NCBI GenBank assembly: GCA_002379985.1
Contig: DFVG01000024.1
Location: 1-32,154, forward strand
Source: Flavobacteriaceae bacterium UBA4166
GTDB lineage: Bacteria; Bacteroidota; Bacteroidia; Flavobacteriales; Flavobacteriaceae
DNA: 32,154 nt
Direction of reading: 5' to 3'
This document shows positions 21,355-30,003 of this stretch, in pieces. Every line of letters starts with the position of its first letter. Position 1 is the stretch's first letter. Both the position numbers and the translations under genes were made by a program. Under the pieces are notes generated by a model. It searched no databases and was not told the origin of the DNA. It saw only the letters and a program-made list of their open reading frames with translations.

Positions 21355-24282
21355 ATGATAAAAGCCCTTGTAACCTCACTATTTTTGGGTGCTGTTTCCC
21401 TTGTTTCAGCCCAACAAATCAATCCGCTTACCGTTCCTGAAGATCTTGAAAATCAACAACGATGGGTCGATAGTGTGTATGGCAGCATGTCGCTTCAGGA
21501 GAAGATCGGGCAGCTGTTCATGGTGGATGTGTTTTCTAGTGATTCCCAAGCAAAGATCGATAAGGTCAATGCATTGATTGATGATTATTACATCGGGGGG
21601 GTTATCTTTTCGAAAGGCGGTCCCATGCGGCAAGCCAAATTGAACAACGAATTTCAGGAGCGATCAAAACTACCGTTGATGATCGGAATGGACGCTGAAT
21701 GGGGCTTGGCCATGCGACTGGACTCTACCTTTGCCTATCCATGGAACATGACGCTAGGCGCCATTCAAGACGACCGAATTGTAGAGTTGGTAGGAAAGCG
21801 TATTGGTGAACATTCCAAACGATTAGGAGTTCATATCAACTTTGCTCCCGTAATTGATATTAATACCAATCCGAAGAATCCCATCATCGGGAATCGATCT
21901 TTCGGAGAAGACAAAGAAAATGTCACCAATAAGGCCTTGGCATTCATGAAAGGAATGGCGTCAGCAGGCATATTGACCAACGGCAAGCATTTCCCGGGAC
22001 ACGGAGATACCGAGACCGATTCTCATAAAACCTTACCTACCATAGATTTCACAGAAGCACGTATCGATTCCGTCGAGCTGTATCCTTATCGACAATTGAT
22101 TCAGGAAGGGTTGAGCAGTGTCATGGTAGCGCATTTAAATGTGCCTTCTCTAGAATCACGTGACGGCTATCCTTCTTCCATTTCAGAAAAAATTATAAAC
22201 GATAAATTGTTGGGAGAGTTAGGGTTCAACGGACTCGTTTTTACGGATGCTTTGAACATGAAAGGAGCGTCCAACTTTAGTGAACCGGGAGAGATCGATC
22301 TCGCTGCATTCCTCGCCGGGAACGATATTTTATTAATTTCCGAAGATATTCCGAAAGCCCACCAATTACTGGTCAACGCATATCGCGAAGAGATCATTAC
22401 AGAAAAACGACTGCAACGCTCTGTTAAGAAGATCCTTTTCGCGAAATATAAAGTCGGCTTACATCAATACGAACCTGTGGTCACAGATTTTTTAGTTGAG
22501 AATTTGAATGCTCCCATTGATGAAGTGCTTTACGAAGAAGCTATGGAGAATGCATTGACCGTTGTAAAAAACAGCGGCAATATGCTGCCCATTCAAGACC
22601 TGCAAGGAAAACGTTTCGCGTATATTAATTTTGGGGATGATTCGGGTGCTACTTTCCTAAACGAATTGAGAAATTACACCAAGGTAGATTGGATTCGGGC
22701 GAATAGCCTTGAGCAATACTTGGATCGCTTGAAAGGATATGATCACGTTATTATTGGGTTTCATCGCTCAAACGACAATCCTTGGAAGTCATATGAATTT
22801 AGCGATAAAGAACTGGTATGGCTTTACGAGATCGCGCGTACCAATAATGTTATTCTAGACGTATTTACCCGACCTTACGCTCTTTTGGACCTAAAAACCA
22901 CCACCAATTTTGAAGGGATCATCGCTTCGTATCAAAACAGCGAAGTATCACAATCGCTATCCGCACAACTGATATTTGGAGCACGAAAAGGAGTAGGCCG
23001 GCTCCCGGTAACTGCTAGGGCTTCATTTCCTGCAGGGACAGGCATTCAAACTCCGGCGCTCAGACGCTTGCAATATGGTACCCCTGAAAGTGTTGGTCTT
23101 AATAGAGAAAAGCTTAAAAAAATTGACACCTTAGCGCGTTCCGGTGTGTGGGGCGCTATGATGCCCGGCGCTCAGATTCTTGTCGCTAGAAAAGGGAAAG
23201 TGGTGTATCGCAAGAATTTTGGATACCATACTCCCGAAAGAAAAATTCGTGTGCAAGATGATAATTTGTATGATATCGCATCGATGACAAAAATTCTAGC
23301 TGCCCTGCCTATGGTGATGGAATTAGTAAATAGAGATATTATCTCAATGGATACGAAGCTTTCGGAAATGCTTCCGGAATATAAAAATTCGAATAAAAAA
23401 GACATCCGACTCCAAGATATGCTCTCACACTATGCGCGCTTAACAGCTTGGATTCCGTTTTACACCAAAACATTGGACACGGTGACCGGCGGGCCTTCTT
23501 CCGACTATTATTCTCGTACCAAAAAAGAAGGATTTGACGTGCAAGTAGCAGAAAACATGTACATGCGTAATGATTATCAGGATAGTATTTTTACAAGGAT
23601 TAAAGATAGTGACCTTAGGAGCAGGTTGAGCTATAAATACAGTGATCTCCCTTTTTATATTCTGAAGAAATACCTAGAAGAGTTTTATGGAAATTCTTTG
23701 GAAGACTTGGTGCAAACTCACTTTTATGAACCTTTGGGAATGAACTACACCACCTATAATCCTCTGGAGAAATTTTCTAAAGCAGATATTGTTCCTACTG
23801 AAGAGGATAATTATTTCCGAATGCAGAAAGTTCACGGGTTCGTACACGACCAAGGAGCGGCAATGTTAGGCGGCGTAAGTGGTCATGCAGGATTATTCAG
23901 CAATGCTAACGATGTTGCTAAGATCATGCAAATGTATTTATGGAGAGGATTTTACGGGGGAAAACGTTTCTTTGAACCGGAAACCATTGACGACTTCAAC
24001 ACCTGTTATTATTGCGAAGACGATGTGAGAAGGGGAGTGGGCTTTGACAAACCACAATTAGGAGAATCCGGTCCTACCTGTGGTTGTGTTTCGATGACGA
24101 GTTTTGGTCATAGCGGTTTTACCGGAACCTTCACTTGGGCCGATCCTGAAGAAGAAATAGTTTATGTATTCCTTTCAAACAGAACCTACCCAACGGCAGA
24201 TAATCGTATGCTTATTAGCAGTGACCTTCGCAGTAGAATTCAACAAGTTATTTACGACGCCATAGAACCTCAAAACAATTAA
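21355..24282 (+). CDS. GH3 beta-N-acetylhexosaminidase fused to a serine beta-lactamase-fold domain
   Basis: A 975-aa exported protein with a signal peptide at 1-20. The GH3 domain (about 40-560) has the NagZ-type loop KHFPGHGDTETDSH with D222-H224 as the likely acid/base dyad and D298 (FTDALNM) as the nucleophile. The C-terminal domain (about 590-970) has the serine-hydrolase triad of motifs: S643-M-T-K646, Y762-S-D764 and H919-S-G921, as in class C beta-lactamases and DD-peptidases/esterases. The two parts suggest removal of GlcNAc and processing of the peptide or ester side of peptidoglycan fragments. Four cysteines near the third motif (C884, C887, C909, C911) are unusual. bshA starts 2 nt after its stop, so the two are cotranscribed. 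Confidence 0.93.
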   Translation: MIKALVTSLFLGAVSLVSAQQINPLTVPEDLENQQRWVDSVYGSMSLQEKIGQLFMVDVFSSDSQAKIDKVNALIDDYYIGGVIFSKGGPMRQAKLNNEFQERSKLPLMIGMDAEWGLAMRLDSTFAYPWNMTLGAIQDDRIVELVGKRIGEHSKRLGVHINFAPVIDINTNPKNPIIGNRSFGEDKENVTNKALAFMKGMASAGILTNGKHFPGHGDTETDSHKTLPTIDFTEARIDSVELYPYRQLIQEGLSSVMVAHLNVPSLESRDGYPSSISEKIINDKLLGELGFNGLVFTDALNMKGASNFSEPGEIDLAAFLAGNDILLISEDIPKAHQLLVNAYREEIITEKRLQRSVKKILFAKYKVGLHQYEPVVTDFLVENLNAPIDEVLYEEAMENALTVVKNSGNMLPIQDLQGKRFAYINFGDDSGATFLNELRNYTKVDWIRANSLEQYLDRLKGYDHVIIGFHRSNDNPWKSYEFSDKELVWLYEIARTNNVILDVFTRPYALLDLKTTTNFEGIIASYQNSEVSQSLSAQLIFGARKGVGRLPVTARASFPAGTGIQTPALRRLQYGTPESVGLNREKLKKIDTLARSGVWGAMMPGAQILVARKGKVVYRKNFGYHTPERKIRVQDDNLYDIASMTKILAALPMVMELVNRDIISMDTKLSEMLPEYKNSNKKDIRLQDMLSHYARLTAWIPFYTKTLDTVTGGPSSDYYSRTKKEGFDVQVAENMYMRNDYQDSIFTRIKDSDLRSRLSYKYSDLPFYILKKYLEEFYGNSLEDLVQTHFYEPLGMNYTTYNPLEKFSKADIVPTEEDNYFRMQKVHGFVHDQGAAMLGGVSGHAGLFSNANDVAKIMQMYLWRGFYGGKRFFEPETIDDFNTCYYCEDDVRRGVGFDKPQLGESGPTCGCVSMTSFGHSGFTGTFTWADPEEEIVYVFLSNRTYPTADNRMLISSDLRSRIQQVIYDAIEPQNN

Positions 24283-24284
24283 TC

Positions 24285-25418
24285 ATGAATATAGCTATTG
24301 TATGTTACCCAACCTTTGGAGGAAGCGGCGTGGTGGCTACTGAACTTGGTATTGCGCTTGCCAATAATGGTCACGAAGTACATTTTATCACCTACAAGCA
24401 GCCCGTAAAGTTAGAGTTGCTCTCCCACAATATTCATTTTCACGAAGTTTCGGTTCCTAAATACCCATTGTTTCAATACCAACCCTACGAACTGGCGCTG
24501 TCCAGCAAGTTAGTGAACATGGTAAAGCTTCATAATATTGAATTGCTGCACGTACATTATGCCATTCCGCATGCCTATGCAGGTTATATGGCAAAAAAGA
24601 TGCTAGCCGAAGAAGGTATTCATATACCTATGGTAACTACCCTACACGGAACAGACATCACCTTGGTTGGTAATCATCCATTCTATAAACCGGCAGTTAC
24701 ATTCAGTATCAACAATAGCGATGTGGTAACTTCGGTCTCGCAAAGCTTAAAGGACGACACCTTGCGATTGTTCGATATTAAGACAGATATTCACGTGGTG
24801 CCTAATTTTATTGACGTCACTAAGTATAAGCACACCTTTTCAGATTGTAAAAGAGAGATGATGGCCGAAGAACATGAAAAGATCATCACTCATGTGAGTA
24901 ACCTGAGAGAAGTGAAACGGATCAAAGATGTGTTGGAGGTCTTTTATAAGGTGCAAGAAAGCATTCCGGCGAAATTGATCATCGTAGGGGAAGGGCCTGA
25001 AAAAGCGCCTGCGGAAGAGTGGTGCGAAAATCACGGAATTAGCAAGAAAGTCATTTTCTTGGGAAATAGTAGCGAGGTCAATAAGATCTTATGTTTTAGT
25101 GATCTCTTTTTGTTGCCTTCGGAAAAGGAAAGCTTTGGATTGGCCGCTTTAGAAGCTATGGCGAGCGGAGTTCCTGTAATTTCTAGTAATACCGGCGGAC
25201 TCCCGGAAGTCAATAAACACGGAATAAGCGGTTACTTAAGCGATGTAGGAGATGTGGCCGATATGGCAGAGAATGCACTGAAGATTTTGTCAGACGGACA
25301 AGAGTTATTGCGCTTTAAAATACAGGCAAAAGAAACAGCGCAAGGTTTTGAAACTAATTTGATCGTTCCGCTTTATGAAGAAGTCTATGAAAAGGCGATG
25401 AAAGAAGTAGTCTCATAA
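24285..25418 (+). CDS. bshA: N-acetyl-alpha-D-glucosaminyl L-malate synthase BshA
   Basis: A 377-aa GT-B glycosyltransferase (GT4). The N-terminal donor loop CYPTFGGSGVVATELG is the BshA hallmark. VTTLHGTDITLVG, FINIVPNFID-type VVPNFIDVTKYK and the C-terminal EKESFGLAALEAMASGVPVISSNTGGLPEV (with the EX7E pattern) complete the family pattern. It joins UDP-GlcNAc and L-malate, the first step of bacillithiol synthesis. BshB and BshC are not in this window. It is the last gene of the plus-strand run, and a strong hairpin terminator begins at its stop codon. Cotranscription with the peptidoglycan-active GH3 fusion is interesting because both handle GlcNAc-type sugars. Confidence 0.96.
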   Translation: MNIAIVCYPTFGGSGVVATELGIALANNGHEVHFITYKQPVKLELLSHNIHFHEVSVPKYPLFQYQPYELALSSKLVNMVKLHNIELLHVHYAIPHAYAGYMAKKMLAEEGIHIPMVTTLHGTDITLVGNHPFYKPAVTFSINNSDVVTSVSQSLKDDTLRLFDIKTDIHVVPNFIDVTKYKHTFSDCKREMMAEEHEKIITHVSNLREVKRIKDVLEVFYKVQESIPAKLIIVGEGPEKAPAEEWCENHGISKKVIFLGNSSEVNKILCFSDLFLLPSEKESFGLAALEAMASGVPVISSNTGGLPEVNKHGISGYLSDVGDVADMAENALKILSDGQELLRFKIQAKETAQGFETNLIVPLYEEVYEKAMKEVVS

Positions 25419-25449
25419 AAAAAGCCCCTTGATCGAGGGGCTTTTTTTT
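25417..25449. terminator. Strong bidirectional Rho-independent terminator
   Basis: An A-run leads into AGCCCCT, a six-base TTGATCG-type loop and AGGGGCT followed by eight T. The 13-bp symmetrical stem, A-rich on one flank and T-rich on the other, serves both the plus-strand bshA end and the convergent minus-strand beta-barrel gene that stops at 25468. It is the clearest terminator in the window. Confidence 0.92.
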
Positions 25450-25467
25450 ATAATGTTTATGTAGGAT

Positions 25468-25953
25468 TTAGAACTGATATCGTACTCCCAAAGCAATGTC
25501 GAAATCAACATCATCGTTGAAATCGCCAAATCCAATTTCAGGTCGAAAATCAAGCGATAGTAGTAACGGAAAATCGAAATCGTATTCAATACCGATGTCA
25601 CCCGCAGCGTATATATACGTTTCTGTGTCATCATCAAATCCTGGAATATCATCATCAAAGTCGACTTGACCAACACCACCCCCGGCACCCACATACCAGT
25701 TGAATCCACCTTCTATATTCCAAACCCATTGATAGAGAGCTGTTAAGCGATACGCATCGAAATTCCGATTGTTTCTCCATCCAAGATCAAACTCTAATCG
25801 GTTTTCCGTATTTAAATAACGTTGGTAACTGATCTCTGTACCAAATCCGTCGCTATCCCCTAAACGGAGTCCGATTGCATTCTTTCGCTCTTGTGCTTGA
25901 GATACAGCTACAAAAGCCACACAAGTAATTAGGGTAATCAATATTCGCTTCAT
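25468..25953 (-). CDS. Small outer-membrane beta-barrel protein, Asp-rich
   Basis: A 161-aa protein with a signal peptide (MKRILITLITCVAFVAVSQAQ). The rest has alternating hydrophobic/polar strands (NRLEFDLGWRNN, RLTALYQWVW, NWYVGAGGGVGQV) and ends in an aromatic residue (GVRYQF). This is the pattern of an eight-strand-like barrel inserted by BamA. Two loops are strongly acidic: DFDDDIPGFDDD and DFNDDVDFD, perhaps divalent-cation binding. The function is unknown. The frame is open up to 26049, but the ATG at 25953 starts directly at the signal peptide and lies about 22 nt after a predicted transcription start. Convergent with bshA and divergent from the FAD/Fe-S gene. Confidence 0.85.
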   Translation of the reverse strand: MKRILITLITCVAFVAVSQAQERKNAIGLRLGDSDGFGTEISYQRYLNTENRLEFDLGWRNNRNFDAYRLTALYQWVWNIEGGFNWYVGAGGGVGQVDFDDDIPGFDDDTETYIYAAGDIGIEYDFDFPLLLSLDFRPEIGFGDFNDDVDFDIALGVRYQF

Positions 25954-25981
25954 AATTAATTGGGTTTTAAGGTTTGTAACG

Positions 25982-25989
25982 CAAATGTA
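25982..25989 (-). promoter_or_regulatory. Predicted -7 promoter box of the beta-barrel gene
   Basis: TACATTTG on the minus strand matches TAnnTTTG exactly, with an inferred start near 25975 and a leader of about 22 nt. No TTTG -33 box is seen at normal spacing. It supports the ATG at 25953 over the longer open frame. Confidence 0.42.
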
Positions 25990-26091
25990 ATCGACCAAAA
26001 GGCTGCTATTAGTTAACGTACTACTAAGGTTTTGTATATAATTTGCCAATATTATTCTAAAAATACGTGCGCCCTTTACTATTTTTACAGT

Positions 26092-29007
26092 ATGCCAACA
26101 CCGCCTTTCAATGCCCTTCGTTCCAATCTTGACGGAGCATTATTTACGGACGAACTCCATCGGCAACTCTATGCGACAGACGCATCAATTTATCGAAAAC
26201 TTCCGCTGGCAGTAGCACTTCCGAAGCACGAAGAAGACCTCAAAAAGATTATTCTCTTTGCGCATCAACATCAGATCTCAATCGTACCGCGAACGGCCGG
26301 CACGTCTTTAGCAGGACAATGTGTGGGAGAAGGGATCATCGTTGATGTTTCAAAACATTTTACAACCATAGGCACGGTAAACTCTACAAATAACACTATC
26401 ACCGTGCAACCCGGTGTCATTCGAGATGAATTGAATGAGCAGATTAAGTCAAGCGGACTCTTCTTCGGGCCAAATACTTCCACAAGCAATAGATGTATGG
26501 TCGGTGGCATGGTGGGAAACAATAGTAGCGGTACGACCTCCATAAAATATGGGGTTACTCGCGATAAGGTAATTGCTCTTAAAGGATTCTTGTCGGATGG
26601 ATCGTTTGTTTCATTTTCTGAAATGACTGCGGAAGCGTTTCATCAAAAAAGACAATTAGCAACACGAGAAGGGGCTATTTATCAAACGTTGTTTGAGGAA
26701 CTTTCTAAACCGGAAGTTCAAAAAGGAGTGACAACCCATTTTCCAAAACCCGAGATTCACAGAAGAAATACCGGTTACGCTATTGATAGCTTGCTGAATA
26801 CTGAAGTATTTTCCGAAGCAACAACTAAGATCAATCCCTGTCAATTGATTTGCGGTAGTGAAGGCACCTTGCTTTTTATTACTGAAATTACCCTGCAACT
26901 CGATCCGTTACCTCCCAAGTTCACGGCGATGGTAGTACCGCAATATGAAACCTTGTCAAGCTGCTTGAATGACGTGGTTATCGCCATGGAGCATGAACTC
27001 TACGCTTGTGAGATGATGGACGATGTGATCCTTGATTGTACAAAGAATAACAAAACCTATGAGCCGTACCGATTTTTCGTTTCCGGAAACCCGAAGGCAT
27101 TGTTGTTATTAGAGTTGAAAGCAACTTCTCGAGAAAGTTTGGAGGAAAAAGTAACACAATTATTATCATCCCTTTCGGAAAGCGGACTTAGCTACACGGC
27201 ACCGGTATTGACCGGACACGAGATTGATATGGCGATGGATTTACGCAAAGCGGGACTCGGACTCCTAGGCAATATGATAGGTGATGAAAAAGCCGTAGCT
27301 TGTATTGAAGACACCGCAGTTGCCTTATCAGACCTTCCTACCTATATCAAAGAATTTACAGCGCTAATGGACCAATATCAGCAAAAAGCGGTCTATTATG
27401 CGCATGCCGGAGCAGGGGAGCTTCACCTGCGTCCTATATTGAACTTGAAAGAGTCGCAAGGTGTCAAGCAACTTCGACAAATCACTACCGACGTTGCAGC
27501 GCTCACTAAAAAATTTAAAGGATCTTTTTCCGGGGAGCATGGAGACGGTATTGTACGTGCAGAATTCCTTTCTATGCTGGTGGGAAATGATGTTTTTAAA
27601 TGCTTAAAAGCAATTAAGCATGCCTTTGATCCACATTACATCTTCAATCCCGGAAAGATCACCGATGCCTGGCCTATGGACGAGTCGCTTCGCACCTATA
27701 CCCATCGGAAAACTCCTATTATGAACACCTTTATGGATTTTAGCGACTCCATGGGGATTACTCGGCTTGCCGAGAAATGCAACGGGAGTGGCGATTGTCG
27801 CAAAACGGAACATAGCGCAGGGACGATGTGTCCGAGTTATCACGCGACTAAAAATGAAAAGGATTCCACCCGAGGCCGCGCCAACGTGCTACGAGAAACA
27901 CTCTATGGAAATCAAGCGGTAAATGTATTTGATTCTGAAGCGCTGAAAGAGGCATTCGATCTATGTATTGGTTGCAAGGCGTGTGCTTCAGAATGTCCCA
28001 GCAACGTAGACATGGCGACTGCAAAAGTTGAATTCTTATACCAATACCAGAAAGCAAATGGCGCTTCTACGGCATCGAAACGGTTTGCAAGAAGCAGTTG
28101 GTATCAAGCAAAAATGGCACGTTTTCCAAAACTATCTCGCTGGATGTTGCAACAGCCAATACTTTCTTCTTGGATCAAAAAAAATAGTGGAATGGCCTCC
28201 GAAAGAAGCATGCCGATACCTTCAAGTAAAACTTTTGATAAGTTATATAAAAAATTAAATATCAATAATTTAAATGAACAAAATAAAATTGTTTATTTAT
28301 TTGTTGATGAGTTCAGTAATTACTTAGAAAGCGATATCGCTCTTGACAGTTTTGAACTATTGTCAGGCTTGGGCTACAAAGTAGAAGTCGTTAGCGGACT
28401 AGACAGTGCCAGAGCATTGATCAGCAAAGGGTTTTTGGAAGAAGCACAAGAAACGATCAATCATGTCGTTTCGACTTTAAAAAAACTACTTCAGGAAGAT
28501 GATGTGCTACTGGGCATAGAACCTTCGGCCATACTGGGCTTTCGAGATGAATTCTTGCGGTTGGCGAATGACAAGGACGCAGCCCAATTTCTTTCAACAC
28601 GTAGTTTTTTGATAGAAGAGTTCTTAGCTGCCGAAATAGCCACAGGAGCCATTACTTCCGAAGCCTTTACTTCCGAAGTAAAAAATATTAAGATACACAT
28701 TCATTGCCACCAAAAGGCCTTGAGCAATTCCAAGGTTACTTTTGACATCCTCAATCTTCCCACAAATTATCGCCCAACACTCATACCTTCGGGGTGTTGC
28801 GGAATGGCAGGGAGTTTTGGGTACGAAAAAGAACATTATGAGATCAGCATGAAGATAGGGGAGCTAAAGCTGTTTCCGGCAGTTCGCAAAGCAGAGCCCA
28901 CAACCCTTATTGCTGCCAATGGCACCAGCTGCAGACATCAAATCAAGGATGGAACACAGCGAGAGGCCTTGCACCCGATCACGATCTTACGAAAAGCCCT
29001 TATTTAA
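26092..29007 (+). CDS. FAD-linked and Fe-S oxidoreductase (D-lactate/2-hydroxyacid dehydrogenase type)
   Basis: A 971-aa three-part flavoprotein. The FAD-binding type 4 domain covers about 25-250 (PRTAGTSLAGQCVG near 66-79; GPNTSTSNRCMVGGMVGNNSSG near 126-147). The FAD oxidase C-terminal domain covers about 260-550 (KFKGSFSGEHGDGIVR). A ferredoxin-like region follows with C563/C569/C580 and C625xxC628xxC631xxxC635. A CCG-like C-terminus carries C872, C902-C903 and C947. The family oxidises D-2-hydroxyacids (D-lactate, D-2-hydroxyglutarate) and passes electrons to quinone. The substrate cannot be fixed from sequence. The ATG at 26092 is preferred over the upstream ATG at 26032, because residues before it are unlike the family. 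The linker at about 711-743 is very A/T-rich. The 3' end overlaps lpxH by 21 nt, tail to tail. Confidence 0.92.
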   Translation: MPTPPFNALRSNLDGALFTDELHRQLYATDASIYRKLPLAVALPKHEEDLKKIILFAHQHQISIVPRTAGTSLAGQCVGEGIIVDVSKHFTTIGTVNSTNNTITVQPGVIRDELNEQIKSSGLFFGPNTSTSNRCMVGGMVGNNSSGTTSIKYGVTRDKVIALKGFLSDGSFVSFSEMTAEAFHQKRQLATREGAIYQTLFEELSKPEVQKGVTTHFPKPEIHRRNTGYAIDSLLNTEVFSEATTKINPCQLICGSEGTLLFITEITLQLDPLPPKFTAMVVPQYETLSSCLNDVVIAMEHELYACEMMDDVILDCTKNNKTYEPYRFFVSGNPKALLLLELKATSRESLEEKVTQLLSSLSESGLSYTAPVLTGHEIDMAMDLRKAGLGLLGNMIGDEKAVACIEDTAVALSDLPTYIKEFTALMDQYQQKAVYYAHAGAGELHLRPILNLKESQGVKQLRQITTDVAALTKKFKGSFSGEHGDGIVRAEFLSMLVGNDVFKCLKAIKHAFDPHYIFNPGKITDAWPMDESLRTYTHRKTPIMNTFMDFSDSMGITRLAEKCNGSGDCRKTEHSAGTMCPSYHATKNEKDSTRGRANVLRETLYGNQAVNVFDSEALKEAFDLCIGCKACASECPSNVDMATAKVEFLYQYQKANGASTASKRFARSSWYQAKMARFPKLSRWMLQQPILSSWIKKNSGMASERSMPIPSSKTFDKLYKKLNINNLNEQNKIVYLFVDEFSNYLESDIALDSFELLSGLGYKVEVVSGLDSARALISKGFLEEAQETINHVVSTLKKLLQEDDVLLGIEPSAILGFRDEFLRLANDKDAAQFLSTRSFLIEEFLAAEIATGAITSEAFTSEVKNIKIHIHCHQKALSNSKVTFDILNLPTNYRPTLIPSGCCGMAGSFGYEKEHYEISMKIGELKLFPAVRKAEPTTLIAANGTSCRHQIKDGTQREALHPITILRKALI

Positions 29008-29832
29008 TTCGGTAAAGGCAGATAGGAGTTCGGATGACAGTTCTTCATCTTCTTCCGAAATATTCAGATCAGACTCAGGTCTAAGATGCGGTGTTTCTTC
29101 ACCGTGCGTATACAATTGCCAACGTTCATTATTGTATTCCAGTGCGGTGAGATTTTCGATCCAGTCCCCGCTATTGAGATAGGTACACGCGCCTTTGTCA
29201 TTGGTCACGGTTTTGATGATCGGTTGATGAATATGGCCACATACCACATAATCGTATTCATTCTCTATGGCCAGATCGGTAGCCGTTTTTTCAAAATTAT
29301 TGATAAACTTCACGGCGCTTTTGACACTATTCTTAATTTTTTTGGAAAGCGAATACTTTTCACGCCCCATTTTCAAAAGAAGGATATTGACAAAACGATT
29401 GAAGAGGATGAGCAGATCATAGCCCCAACCGCCTAATTTGGCGATCCATTTGGTATGTTGTATGGAGGCATCAAAAACATCACCGTGAAAAAACCACGCT
29501 TTTTTTCCGTCGATATTGAGCACCAATTTATCGAGAATATAAATATTGCCCATCTTGGTGTCGCTAAAACGACGCAATTTTTCATCGTGATTGCCTGTGA
29601 GGTAATATACCCTAGTTCCTTTTGCTGCAAGCGCTACGATCTTTTTTATAACTTGTAAATGTGCTTTCGGAAAATACCGCTTTCGGAACTGCCAAATATC
29701 AAAAATATCGCCATTCAGAATCAATTTTTTAGGCTTGATGCTGTTGAGGTAATTCAGAACTTCTTTGGCATGACAGCCATAGGTTCCCAAATGAACATCT
29801 GATATGACAACGATTTCGATCTTTCTTTTCAA
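28987..29832 (-). CDS. lpxH: UDP-2,3-diacylglucosamine diphosphatase (LpxH-type)
   Basis: A 281-aa calcineurin-like metallophosphoesterase. The five metal-site blocks are in order: SDVHLGTYG (residues 9-17), LNGDIFDIW, LTGNHDEKLRRF, FFHGDVFDASI and CGHIHQP. It hydrolyses UDP-2,3-diacylglucosamine to lipid X in lipid A synthesis, at the inner face of the inner membrane. Bacteroidota members are longer than the E. coli enzyme (about 240 aa), as here. The start is TTG at 29832; no ATG suits the frame, and the next residues (KRKIEIVVISDVHLG) directly precede the first motif. A non-lipid-A substrate for this broader family branch cannot be excluded. Divergent from aroC. Confidence 0.88.
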   Translation of the reverse strand: MKRKIEIVVISDVHLGTYGCHAKEVLNYLNSIKPKKLILNGDIFDIWQFRKRYFPKAHLQVIKKIVALAAKGTRVYYLTGNHDEKLRRFSDTKMGNIYILDKLVLNIDGKKAWFFHGDVFDASIQHTKWIAKLGGWGYDLLILFNRFVNILLLKMGREKYSLSKKIKNSVKSAVKFINNFEKTATDLAIENEYDYVVCGHIHQPIIKTVTNDKGACTYLNSGDWIENLTALEYNNERWQLYTHGEETPHLRPESDLNISEEDEELSSELLSAFTELNKGFS

Positions 29833-29982
29833 ACCCTCTTTTGGAATACAAAGATTTTCATTCTCCCCCCATTTGATATTACTAGAACGTTACCAATTGC
29901 TGTCGAGAAGGTTATAAATTTCAGTCGCATTTATCTTGAATATTACGCGGTATGTTTATTTTTATGTTCAAATTGGAACGCA

Positions 29983-29990
29983 TACCTTTG
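29983..29990 (+). promoter_or_regulatory. Predicted aroC -7 promoter box
   Basis: TACCTTTG is an exact match to TAnnTTTG, 13 nt before the aroC ATG. The inferred leader is only a few nucleotides long. No clean TTTG occurs 17-21 nt upstream, although the stretch is T-rich. Consensus evidence only. Confidence 0.4.
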
Positions 29991-30003
29991 AGCAAAGCAC
30001 ATT

